Shown: positions 8,480 through 16,473 of the stretch, piece after piece
How positions within the stretch are numbered: position 1 is the stretch's first letter
How the letters are laid out: each line of letters starts with the position of its first letter
DNA from: Desulfatibacillum sp.
GTDB lineage: Bacteria > Desulfobacterota > Desulfobacteria > Desulfobacterales > Desulfatibacillaceae
NCBI GenBank assembly: GCA_016342355.1
Contig: JAEINP010000024.1
Coordinates: 1-64,000, forward strand
Direction: 5' to 3'
DNA length: 64,000 bases
The notes under the pieces: generated by a model
What the model was told of the DNA's origin: nothing
The model's input: the letters and a program-made list of their open reading frames with translations, nothing else
Databases searched by the model: none
Program-made: the position numbers and the translations under genes

Positions 8480-9994
8480 CTACCAGAACCACTTCTTAAC
8501 TATTTTATGGTTGTCCGCAGGCAGGCTGAAACCCAGGCCGTCCACCGCTACCATAATTGGGCCGCTATAATGTTTTTTGGCGTCACCCAGAAAAGTTTTG
8601 TCAGCCACAGAAACAGGCAGGGGCGGAAGCGTGTGATACAGCACCAGACGCCGCACTCCGGCTTCCTGCGCGATTCTGGCCGCCTCTTCCGTGAAGGTAT
8701 GATAATCCAATATATCTGTGGAAATGTTCGCCACATTGGTGCGCCCGATTTCCCGGTTCACATTGCTGAGGGCACGAACCATAGTGGGCTGCAGCGCTTC
8801 GTGCAGCAGCAAATCGGCCCCCGCCGCCTGACGGCGTAATGAATCGCACGGCAGGGTATCCCCGCTGATCACCAGGGACCGGCCCTTGTAATCAAAACGG
8901 TATCCCACGGCAGGTTCCACAGGGCGGTGATCCACCACAAACGCAGTTATCTGCAGGCCATCGGCATCGATGACTACCAGTTCCTCCTTTCCCTCAGGAA
9001 AAGAAAAGGGCCTTGCAACCCCTCCCATACCGGAAGGTGGAACAGTTTCCGGCCCATGGTGCGCCACACGGTATTGGGAATCCAGCGAATACGCCAGATT
9101 AAACCCCTGCATAACGGTTTCCACGCCTGGAGGGCCAAATATCTCCAGCGGCTCCCGATTAGCTCCGTTAGCCCAACGCTTGAGTATCAACTCACCCAAA
9201 TCCCCGATGTGGTCCGAATGAAAATGGGTGAGCAATACCCCTTTAAGATCGCCCAACCGCAACTTCATAAGCTCCAGCCTGAGCGTGCTTCCCGGCCCGG
9301 AATCCACAATGTACATGGCCTTTCCCGCAATCACGGCCAAGCAGGGTTGAACTCTTTTTGAGTCAGGCAGCGGCGACCCCGAACCGGCCATTACCACATG
9401 GAGCCCGTCCGGTAAGTCCGCCAGCACATCCTGGGAACTCAATTGCTTTCCAATCACACGAACCAGGGTCATCCCGATTTGCCGTTGCGACGCAAATATG
9501 CCCACGATTGCCACCAAAACAAGAACCAGGCCAACCATGATGGGTTGCCGGAAAATGCTTCGCGCCGTTACCGGCGGATAATTTTGGCCTGCCGGTCCTG
9601 ACGTGAAAAACATGGCCGCAAGCAAAATGCCCAGCATTATAAATTCGGCAATGAGTGCGTCCCCCGCAACCAAAGGCACATCATCCATCAGCACACTGGT
9701 CAATCTTCCCACAATAATCAGGCTGAGGAACACAATGGGAATTAACAATAAGCGGCGGTGAACAGTCACCACGCCCAGCATGCAAAAAAGGCTCATGCCG
9801 AGAAAAAGAGCCCCCATGTCTCCCCTGAGCGCGTTGATGCCCACGGCGCGGGCGGGCTCCATAAAAAAGGCGGTGGCGAACACCTCAGACAACGTCAAAA
9901 AGCCTATGCCAAGGGCGAGAAAATTTAGCCCGACCCATCCACCGAGTATACGCAGCCCCACGTCCAGTTTGCGGCCCGGTTTATTTTGCATCAT
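8480..9994 (-). CDS. Membrane-anchored metallo-beta-lactamase-fold hydrolase
   Basis: The product is 504 aa in two parts. Residues 1-130 contain about four transmembrane helices resembling DUF4345-type membrane proteins, and a fifth helix lies near 155-172. From about residue 205 a metallo-beta-lactamase domain follows: THFHSDHIGD supplies the HxHxDH metal site, with GDTLPCDS and LVLYHTLPP as later metal-ligand blocks. The arrangement is like the RNase Z/arylsulfatase AtsA branch, which cleaves phosphate or sulfate esters. The start overlaps the DJ-1-like stop by four bases. The helix-plus-MBL fusion is unusual. The side of the membrane on which the domain lies is not clear. Confidence 0.8.
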   Translation of the reverse strand: MMQNKPGRKLDVGLRILGGWVGLNFLALGIGFLTLSEVFATAFFMEPARAVGINALRGDMGALFLGMSLFCMLGVVTVHRRLLLIPIVFLSLIIVGRLTSVLMDDVPLVAGDALIAEFIMLGILLAAMFFTSGPAGQNYPPVTARSIFRQPIMVGLVLVLVAIVGIFASQRQIGMTLVRVIGKQLSSQDVLADLPDGLHVVMAGSGSPLPDSKRVQPCLAVIAGKAMYIVDSGPGSTLRLELMKLRLGDLKGVLLTHFHSDHIGDLGELILKRWANGANREPLEIFGPPGVETVMQGFNLAYSLDSQYRVAHHGPETVPPSGMGGVARPFSFPEGKEELVVIDADGLQITAFVVDHRPVEPAVGYRFDYKGRSLVISGDTLPCDSLRRQAAGADLLLHEALQPTMVRALSNVNREIGRTNVANISTDILDYHTFTEEAARIAQEAGVRRLVLYHTLPPLPVSVADKTFLGDAKKHYSGPIMVAVDGLGFSLPADNHKIVKKWFW

Positions 9995-10836
9995 CGTCTG
10001 GCTCCTCCGGCGGCCTCTATCATTTTGTTCGCCACTTCCTCCCCGGCGTTCTGATTTTGCCCTGTGACAATGCGGCCGTCCACGACCGCATTATTGGCGA
10101 ACATGTCGCGAAACGCCGTGCTGCTTTCAAATACTGCTCCGGCCGCCCGTAATTCCCGTTCAGGATGCTGGGGCGTCATGGTGATGCCCAGTTCCTTGAC
10201 CTGCTTGTCGGTCACGGCGGTCAAACGGCGTCCCCTAACCAGAGGATTTCCCTTTTCATCGCGAGCCAGGAGCAGACCCAAGGGACCATGGCAGACCCCG
10301 CCAACCACCTTTCCGGCTCCGTAAGCCCGGGTGATTTTGTCTCCCAGTACTTTTGAAACCCCCAGGTCGTAAGCAGCGCCCCACCCTCCGGCCAGGTAAA
10401 TGATATCGTATTTGGTGAAATCAATGTCATCGATCAGCAGGGAACGCTTTACTTTGTCTTGCAAGACCGAATCGGACAAATACCGAACGTCAGACGGGGA
10501 CTTTATGAACCATTTGAAGGAGATGGGATCGATGGGGATTTCTCCCCCCTGGATGCTGGCGATATCCACCTTCATCCTTCCGTCGGTGAATTCGCAATAA
10601 GGCGCTGTGAGTTCAGACCCGAACACGCCGGTTTTCGCCCCGCCCTCGCCCAGGGTGTCTTGGCTTGTGCAGATAATAAGCGCCCTGCCTTGAGGCAGCA
10701 TATATCTTTGCCCGGTATAGGGGGCATGCAGTCCCATGGCTCTCAAGCCCACAGGAAGCCCAAAACGGACCACAAGGCCAAGAACCAAAATCACAACGAT
10801 AATGGCTGGCAAATGGCGTTTGATGAATGATTTCAA
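9991..10836 (-). CDS. Membrane-anchored DJ-1/PfpI family protein
   Basis: The product is 281 aa. An N-terminal transmembrane segment (AIIVVILVLGLVVRF) is followed by a class I glutamine amidotransferase-like fold with the nucleophile elbow GGVCHGPLG (Cys within the DJ-1/PfpI motif) and a preceding YLAGGWGA. Relatives are chaperones, glyoxalases or proteases of the ThiJ/PfpI group. The TTG at 10836 is preferred because AGGAGA lies seven bases upstream; a longer frame from a TTG at 10869 has no such site. The gene overlaps the MBL gene by four bases, so the two are coupled. Exact activity unknown. Confidence 0.78.
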   Translation of the reverse strand: MKSFIKRHLPAIIVVILVLGLVVRFGLPVGLRAMGLHAPYTGQRYMLPQGRALIICTSQDTLGEGGAKTGVFGSELTAPYCEFTDGRMKVDIASIQGGEIPIDPISFKWFIKSPSDVRYLSDSVLQDKVKRSLLIDDIDFTKYDIIYLAGGWGAAYDLGVSKVLGDKITRAYGAGKVVGGVCHGPLGLLLARDEKGNPLVRGRRLTAVTDKQVKELGITMTPQHPERELRAAGAVFESSTAFRDMFANNAVVDGRIVTGQNQNAGEEVANKMIEAAGGARR

Positions 10837-10874
10837 GGTGATTTCTCCTATTGAATGTCGCTCCGCCAAGTTAC

Positions 10875-11915
10875 TCAGGATGATTCATACAAAGCCCGTT
10901 GCTCCGGGTTTAACGCCGCCATACGTTCTTTGGCCTGTTCCGGGGAAACCGGCTCCAATGATCCGTCAGCGTTCTGGACCACCACACCGCTTTCTTTTAA
11001 CAAACCAAAACGCGCTTTGCGTTCTTCAGGGTCCGGGTGGCAGACCAATTGACAGTTGCCGCAGGTGAGATACATTTTGTGGGGGGACAGGACATGGTAG
11101 TATCCACCCTCCCCGCGGGGCCATTTGCCATAATTGGAAATGGCGTTCATAAGCACCGGCATAAAATCGTCATCGTTTTCCGGTACGGGAAAGCGCCCCG
11201 GCGACCATGTAGACCACGCGCCGGAAGGATGAAGCCCCGTAAAACCGCCGCAAACATATTCACACCGGAGGTAGCTTTTGCGCTTGGAGTAGGAAAAGTC
11301 CTTGCCTCCCAGGGTCACCGTGGCTGTTTCTTCCTTGTCCATAAGCCCGGACAGGCAGGTGGCCATGCAAAGGCGGCATTTGTTGCAGTAATTATCCTCG
11401 GCGGGCAATGGGTCGGTGGGTGCGAAATCGGCCGTGGTGATAACAGCGCCCAAAATGACTCCGGCGCCATGATCCGGGGTGATGACGTTCCCGGATAACC
11501 CAAACCAGCCTATCCCCGCCCTTACCGCCAGATACCGGAGAGAGACATCCGGGGCCATGTCCAGGGCGCCCATGGGAGTGTCGGTGCGATAAAAATTGTT
11601 GGGCATCATGGCGTGAGCTTTATGCCCTTTCATTTCCAAGTAACCGGCCAGATTCAGGGCCACGCCGGCGGCCATGGTGTTGACGTCGAGGTTGTCCCTC
11701 TCATGGGTCATCCGGTCCTTTTTGGACAGATAGCTTTTGATCGCTTGAGGATCCAGGGGCAGGGCAAACACTATGGCCGACTTGGCCCCGTCCAAAACCC
11801 GAGTAAGGTCGGCTGATTCCGGGCCTCCAGCCAGGGTCTCCACAGTAGCCACGCCGACGGAAGACACTCCGGCCAGTCGGGCGCTTTCAAGCATTATTTC
11901 CCGCAAATCGTTCAT
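10875..11915 (-). CDS. RdhA/QueG-like corrinoid-type Fe-S oxidoreductase
   Basis: The product is 346 aa. A region typical of the reductive dehalogenase/epoxyqueuosine reductase superfamily (GIGWFGLSGNVITPDHGAG, about 135-153) precedes two 4Fe-4S motifs. The first is CNKCRLCMATC (about 177-187); the second is CGNCQLVC (about 285-292). Between them is an extra cysteine pair (CEYVC). There is no Tat signal, so a cytoplasmic enzyme is inferred. It is about 100 residues shorter than classic RdhA. It is encoded between the exported phosphoesterase and the DJ-1-like protein, with a second superfamily member later in the array. The ATG with GGAGACG upstream is used. Substrate unknown. Confidence 0.78.
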   Translation of the reverse strand: MNDLREIMLESARLAGVSSVGVATVETLAGGPESADLTRVLDGAKSAIVFALPLDPQAIKSYLSKKDRMTHERDNLDVNTMAAGVALNLAGYLEMKGHKAHAMMPNNFYRTDTPMGALDMAPDVSLRYLAVRAGIGWFGLSGNVITPDHGAGVILGAVITTADFAPTDPLPAEDNYCNKCRLCMATCLSGLMDKEETATVTLGGKDFSYSKRKSYLRCEYVCGGFTGLHPSGAWSTWSPGRFPVPENDDDFMPVLMNAISNYGKWPRGEGGYYHVLSPHKMYLTCGNCQLVCHPDPEERKARFGLLKESGVVVQNADGSLEPVSPEQAKERMAALNPEQRALYESS

Positions 11916-11960
11916 CACCGTCTCCTTTATTTAGAAAATCAAAAATTGGGGGGCCGGAAA

Positions 11961-13757
11961 TCAGGCCGTGGTTATCTCATTTGTTCTGTCACGCCCGATT
12001 GTCGTGCTTTGTAATTCCAGACCCAGCATGGCGGATAGAGTGACCGCAATATCCGCCAGACGATGGTTGTCTTCATAGGCGGGATCGCTGATGGTTTTGC
12101 CCTGAGCAAGGTCAGGCCCTTGCATGGCCATGACCACTCCCTGGGTTTCCGCGGACCCGTGCCCGCCTATCATGGCGCGCCACGGGGCCATGCGATTGGC
12201 TATGAATTCAGGCAGGGCCAGGCCCACATTGGTCAATAGGCCCATGACAGCAGGCAATTGCCAATTTTCTCTGGCCAATACAATAACGTCCGGCCAGTAC
12301 AACTTGCCCGGGGAGTCATTGGGGCCAAAATATTGATGATACAATTCCCCGGGCTCACAAAGGCCTGGTTGTCCGTTTATCATGCCCCGCCAATCCAACA
12401 CGTCCCAGGGCAGTTCCTCCTGACCTGTTTCCGGATTGATTACCCGGTGGGCCATGAGGGCTTCCTTGGCCAGGGCTGCCTTGGCGCGGCGGCGGGCCAG
12501 TTCTCCGGCAAAGGCTATGCCTCCCACACTGCTGCCCATGACAGGGCAGAAGCCCTTGAAATCCAGCTCTTTGCCCTGGATGACACCAGCCTTGGCCAGA
12601 ATTTCAACCAGATTGGTGCTCACGCTCCGGTCATAGGAATCGAAAGCGGATTTTTTAAGAATCTCCCAAACTGTTTCCTTGGCCCGGTGGGTCACGTGGC
12701 CGTGGTCGCTATACAAAACAATGGTGGCGTCCTTGTAGTTGGGCATGCCTTTCAATCCGTCCATTAACCGGCCAAACTGGCGGTCCACATCCCGCATGCC
12801 GTCCAGAACGCCCTCCCTGGCCGCATAGGCATTAAGCCTGCTTATCTCCCTGCCAGCCGGGCCGGAAAATTCATCCGGGTCCCAGGCCGCACCCAGTCCG
12901 TGTTGCAGATCGTCGGCCTGGGCCAAAACCACCACCCCAAAATCAGGCAATTCCTGATTCAGCATTTTCAACGTGGTGTTGACAATCCACATGTCCGGCG
13001 GAAAATGCCCGGAGTTCTTTTCGTAAGCCACCCGGGAGAAATGCTTCTGCTGGTTGGTTTCAAAGTCGGTGGCGGCATCCGGGTCACCCGGGGGATCGTA
13101 AAACCTGTAACCTTTGGGGGGCGGGTCAATGTAGGAAGGAAATGTCGAACCGCCGATGATGGAATCCACGCCTGAACCCGGCGAATTGAAAATGCGGGCC
13201 ACCCATTCCTTGCCGGAAACATAAAAGGTTTTTGCGCCAGGCCATTTGCGCTTCCAGGCGGCGAACAGGGTGTCCAGCTGGCGCCCCTTGTCGTCCCTGG
13301 CCCAGGAAAGGCTGGGAGTTACCAGATTAGGCCGCCCGTCCTCCCGCCAGTCAAAGAGTTGGGTGGAAACGGAATATAGACCGCTTTGGGCGCTGGACCC
13401 TCCCGATAGCACATTGAGATGGTTGGGGTCCGTAACCGCAGGCATGTGGCATCGGGCGTTTTCAAACCAAACACCCTCCTCCAGAAACCGCCGGACATTG
13501 GGCATGAGCCAGTCTCCGCCTTTTCCACCATGCTCCCCGCGGCTATTGAGATACAAATATCTCGGATCCAACGAATCAATGGAGAGAATAATCACCCGGG
13601 GCGATTTGGATGCACTGAATTTCTGCGAAGGATTCGGGCCAAGCTGGAAAACCGCGGACTCCGGCTGCCTCAGGTAACGCCAGCCCCCAAGACCCAAGGC
13701 TGTTCCGCCAACCAGCCCGCCTGCAATGAATTTACGCCTGTTGATCTTTTTGGACAT
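11961..13757 (-). CDS. Tat-exported alkaline phosphatase superfamily phosphoesterase
   Basis: The product is 598 aa. It starts with a twin-arginine signal (NRRKFIAGGLVGG). The catalytic domain opens with RVIILSIDSLD, supplying metal-ligand aspartates, and has a candidate nucleophile threonine in PAVTDPNHL. Later blocks include VLYSDHGHV and GGHGS, the Asp-His and His ligands of the nucleotide pyrophosphatase/phosphodiesterase and phosphonoacetate hydrolase branch. It should act in the periplasm on phosphate mono- or diesters. The start is fixed by AGGAGG upstream; a longer open frame adds 31 non-signal residues and is rejected. First enzyme gene after the TetR gene in the array. Confidence 0.85.
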   Translation of the reverse strand: MSKKINRRKFIAGGLVGGTALGLGGWRYLRQPESAVFQLGPNPSQKFSASKSPRVIILSIDSLDPRYLYLNSRGEHGGKGGDWLMPNVRRFLEEGVWFENARCHMPAVTDPNHLNVLSGGSSAQSGLYSVSTQLFDWREDGRPNLVTPSLSWARDDKGRQLDTLFAAWKRKWPGAKTFYVSGKEWVARIFNSPGSGVDSIIGGSTFPSYIDPPPKGYRFYDPPGDPDAATDFETNQQKHFSRVAYEKNSGHFPPDMWIVNTTLKMLNQELPDFGVVVLAQADDLQHGLGAAWDPDEFSGPAGREISRLNAYAAREGVLDGMRDVDRQFGRLMDGLKGMPNYKDATIVLYSDHGHVTHRAKETVWEILKKSAFDSYDRSVSTNLVEILAKAGVIQGKELDFKGFCPVMGSSVGGIAFAGELARRRAKAALAKEALMAHRVINPETGQEELPWDVLDWRGMINGQPGLCEPGELYHQYFGPNDSPGKLYWPDVIVLARENWQLPAVMGLLTNVGLALPEFIANRMAPWRAMIGGHGSAETQGVVMAMQGPDLAQGKTISDPAYEDNHRLADIAVTLSAMLGLELQSTTIGRDRTNEITTA

Positions 13758-13869
13758 GGGCAGACCTCCTAAGGCAGGTGAATCAAACACATTGGGATGA
13801 TGCAAAGTGATAGGGGGCTTCATGCTCTGAACGCGCCAGGCAGGGCGCAAAGGTTTCCGCTGTGCGCGG

Positions 13870-14451
13870 TTACCAGTCCCCTAAGCGTATCCCCTCACGC
13901 AAATACTTGAACGCCTTGGATAAAGCGCTGGACAACGAGGCGCCCTTGAGCCCGGAACGCGTATAATGCTCCACAATTCCACGAACCAGATCATAAAGAA
14001 ATTCAGGCTCCGCATCCTTACGAATATAGCCTTCCGCCTGGCCCTGACGCATAAATTGCAAAATTTCTGCGGCGGCTGTTTCCAGATGCTTTTGGGCCTT
14101 TTGGCCAAGCAACGGGTACTCCAGGAAGATCTCTGGAAACATTACCCGCGGCCTTTCAGACAAATAAGCAGGACCGTCCTTGACCATGCGGATGGCGGCC
14201 GCCATGTACCCGTCCTCCTCCCGGATGATTGCCTTTAGCATGTGGGTGGTCATGTCAATCTGATCCAGAACAATGGTTTCCACCAGTTGTTCCTTGGACC
14301 CGATAATCTTGTACAGGGTGTTTTTGGCCAGACCGCACTCCTTGGCCAGTTCAGCCGTGCTCCACCGCTTGGGGCCGCGTTGGGCGATGAGTTCTGCGGC
14401 CTTTTGCATGACCATGTCTTGGATCTCGGAATTTTCTGATTTTGTATTCAT
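13870..14451 (-). CDS. TetR family transcriptional regulator
   Basis: The product is 193 aa. The N-terminal domain has the TetR helix-turn-helix (WSTAELAKECGLAKNTLYKI followed by IGSKEQLVE, about residues 30-58). The C-terminal domain is about 130 residues. It is first in the long minus-strand array of sulfatase, phosphoesterase and Fe-S genes. A 7-bp inverted repeat (CAGACCA-N12-TGGTCTG) overlaps its own promoter region, so it probably represses itself and, by read-through across about 110 bases, the array. The ribosome-binding site before the ATG is weak. Confidence 0.92.
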   Translation of the reverse strand: MNTKSENSEIQDMVMQKAAELIAQRGPKRWSTAELAKECGLAKNTLYKIIGSKEQLVETIVLDQIDMTTHMLKAIIREEDGYMAAAIRMVKDGPAYLSERPRVMFPEIFLEYPLLGQKAQKHLETAAAEILQFMRQGQAEGYIRKDAEPEFLYDLVRGIVEHYTRSGLKGASLSSALSKAFKYLREGIRLGDW

Positions 14452-14459
14452 AGTCTATG

Positions 14460-14494
14460 CAGACCAATTTGGCCTATCTGGTCTGTTTTGTCAA
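14460..14494 (-). promoter_or_regulatory. Promoter and TetR-type operator
   Basis: The minus strand has a perfect -35 TTGACA (14489-14494). A weak -10 (CAAATT, 14466-14471) lies 17 bp on. The perfect inverted repeat CAGACCA/TGGTCTG (14460-14466 and 14479-14485, 12-bp gap) covers the spacer and -10. Size and position fit a TetR operator for the gene immediately downstream. Confidence 0.7.
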
Positions 14495-14631
14495 GCAATT
14501 TTCGCCCGCCCCAATGCTGTGGATAAGCTCCTTTAGCAATTTTAGCCACGGTCCATTTGTTTATCGCTCGTTTCGTCACTATTGGCACTGAAGGGCGAGG
14601 TTTCCTGGCCCGGCGGCGCAAGGACCAAGGC

Positions 14632-14888
14632 CCCTGGATTCCCGACAGGGACATTCGGGAATGACAGATTCCCCCCCATCCTGTCCTTCCCCCGCAAGGG
14701 GGGAAGGGACGAAGACTGGAGGGAGAAGGCCTTTGATTGGCGTAATTCAAGGGTTTGGTCCATGATTGTTGGGTTTCGCATTACTCAACCACACCGGCGA
14801 TACTTCGGGTTCGGGGATGTGATCGTGTTGGCGGACAAGGGTTTCGGCGTGGGTAACGAGGGCAACCACAGGGGGATTGCCCCTCCGT
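14632..14888 (+). repeat. Long direct repeat, copy 1
   Basis: This block runs from CCTGGATTCCCGACAG to GGGGGATTGCCCC. It is repeated about 415 bases downstream with a few substitutions and small length changes. It contains a hairpin-like CCCCCGCAAGGGGGG centre and phrases seen in dispersed intergenic repeats (GGGCAACCACAGGGGG). No open frame in it resembles a protein. Confidence 0.85.
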
Positions 14889-15049
14889 GCCACAAGGCGT
14901 TTCATGCCGCTGGGGATTTCAACCATTCGGTTTGCCTTTCATTTTGTTATGTAGCCGCAGGGCTTGCCCTGCCCCGAGGGTTGGGGGACCCAACCCTTCA
15001 AAACCACAGGGCGCAGCAAGCAGTGCCCCTACGACAAAAAGACAAGAAC

Positions 15050-15303
15050 CCTGGATTCCCGACAGAAGCACTCGGGAATGACATTTTTTCCCCCATCCTG
15101 TCCTTCCCCCGCAAGGGGGGAAGGGACGAAGACTGGAGGGAGAAGGCCTTCGATTGGCGTAATTCAAGGGTTTGGTCCATGATTGTTGGGTTTCGCATTA
15201 CTCAACCACACCTACGATACTTCGGGCTCGGGGATGTGATCGTGGTGGTGGACAAGGGTTTCGGCGTGGGTAACGAGGGCAACCACAGGGGGATTGCCCC
15301 TAC
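15050..15303 (+). repeat. Long direct repeat, copy 2
   Basis: Second copy of the 14632-14888 block, starting CCTGGATTCCCGACAG and ending GGGGGATTGCCCC. Differences include a T-rich stretch in place of GATTCCC early on. The 160 bases between the copies are unique. Confidence 0.85.
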
Positions 15304-15318
15304 GCAGACCTACGAACG

Positions 15319-15360
15319 AAAAAAACCCGGCGCTCGGAAGACCTCCAAATCGGGCTTTTT
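15319..15360 (-). terminator. Possible bidirectional terminator after the double-cubane operon
   Basis: A hairpin-forming stretch (CCCG...CGGG with an inner GGA/TCC pairing) is flanked by seven A residues on the left and five T residues on the right. On the minus strand this gives an imperfect stem followed by seven U. It lies about 300 bases after the ATPase stop. The stem is weak. Confidence 0.45.
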
Positions 15361-15664
15361 ACCTTATCGTACTTTACCGGGTATTTCCTTTCCGGGCCTG
15401 GGAGGCTTTTTCGGGTGCGGGGTTGATATCCGGGCAATGGCGCGAAGGGTTATCAATCCCGCCCGTGCTCTCCAATTCACAGCGTATCCCAGGATCAAAA
15501 AGTTCTTTGCGGAGCTTTCTTACAAGAAAGCGACCCGCCGGAGGCCGGTTTTTTTGCAGTTGGTTCAGCTTATCGCCGGAGGTAGGCAGTTCGACAGTTT
15601 GCCGCCGGAGGACTTTTTTTACCGTATTTCTTGTTCGAATGTTTGTCTTGGAGGGCGGTTTGTT

Positions 15665-16471
15665 TCATCCCCGATAGGGACGCCCTGCCGCATGATCGGC
15701 AGACGAAGCAGTCAAGTGGGCTTCCGCTTTGGAGGCTCCGTAAAGAGCGGCGCCCAAAGCGCCGGTCATCTCAGGCTGCTCGGGAACCTGGAGCTTGGTG
15801 GCAAGATCCTGTTCCAGCAACCGGACCATGCAGGGATTGCGTGCTACCCCTCCGGTAAAGACCACCGGGGGATTCAATCCCACCCGTTTCAGCATGGAAA
15901 GGCTGCGGCGGACCACCGAGTGATGGAGGGCCAGGGCAATGTCGTTGGCCTGGCACCCCTTGGCCATGAGTGAAGTGGCTTCGGTTTCGGCGAAAACCGT
16001 GCACATGCTGTTGATGCTCACTCCCGGCTGGCCCGAAAGGGCAAAGGCTCCGAATTCATCCAGGGGCTGGGACAGACCTGAGGCCATGAACTCCAGGAAT
16101 TTTCCCGTGCCCGCGGCGCACCGGTCATTCATTTCAAACCGGGAGATTTTTCCATTGGGAAGCAAGGCCATGGCCTTGCTGTCCTGGCCGCCAATGTCCA
16201 GGATGGTACGGCAATCCGGGAAAAGATGACGCGCCCCGATAGCGTGGGCCTGGATTTCAGTGATTACCGTGGCTTCCACGTTCTGGGCTAGGAGTTTTCG
16301 TCCATAGCCGGTGGCAACCAGGCTGTCCCAGGACAGGCCCTCCATAATTCCGGCGGCCTGCCCCAGGGGATCATATCCGGTATCCGACTTTCTCCATTCC
16401 ACAACCTGGCCCTCGTGGAGCAAAACCAGCTCCATGCTCCGGGAACCAATATCCAGACCTGCAAAAACCAT
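15665..16471 (-). CDS. BcrAD/BadFG-type ATPase (activator of double-cubane reductase)
   Basis: The product is 268 aa of the ASKHA-fold activator family. It has the phosphate-binding loop GLDIGSRSMELV at the N terminus, a second nucleotide motif LDIGGQDSK, and the cluster cysteines in NDRCAAGTG (Cys118) and NSMCTVF (Cys157). In the family one 4Fe-4S cluster is shared between two subunits. ATP hydrolysis drives a single electron at very low potential into a partner reductase. It starts two bases after the stop of that partner, so the pair is coupled. The last 20 residues or so are divergent. Its cognate is the double-cubane protein, as for the E. coli YjiL/YjiM pair. Confidence 0.93.
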   Translation of the reverse strand: MVFAGLDIGSRSMELVLLHEGQVVEWRKSDTGYDPLGQAAGIMEGLSWDSLVATGYGRKLLAQNVEATVITEIQAHAIGARHLFPDCRTILDIGGQDSKAMALLPNGKISRFEMNDRCAAGTGKFLEFMASGLSQPLDEFGAFALSGQPGVSINSMCTVFAETEATSLMAKGCQANDIALALHHSVVRRSLSMLKRVGLNPPVVFTGGVARNPCMVRLLEQDLATKLQVPEQPEMTGALGAALYGASKAEAHLTASSADHAAGRPYRG

Positions 16472-16473
16472 GG

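Larger units (their letters stand above)
14495..15664 (+). other. Non-coding repeat-rich interval
   Basis: No credible gene is seen in these 1.2 kb. The open frames across it follow the repeats and have no recognisable protein. It contains a 255-bp direct repeat in two copies, a possible bidirectional terminator (15319-15360), and three occurrences of CGCCGGAGG near 15537, 15574 and 15603. It separates the sulfatase array from the double-cubane operon and looks like an accumulation site for short mobile repeats. Confidence 0.6.

Noticed and set aside
14582-15973. Long plus-strand open frame of 463 codons across the direct repeats
   Set aside because: It runs through both repeat copies and then antisense to the ATPase gene, has no recognisable domain, and has no ribosome-binding site.
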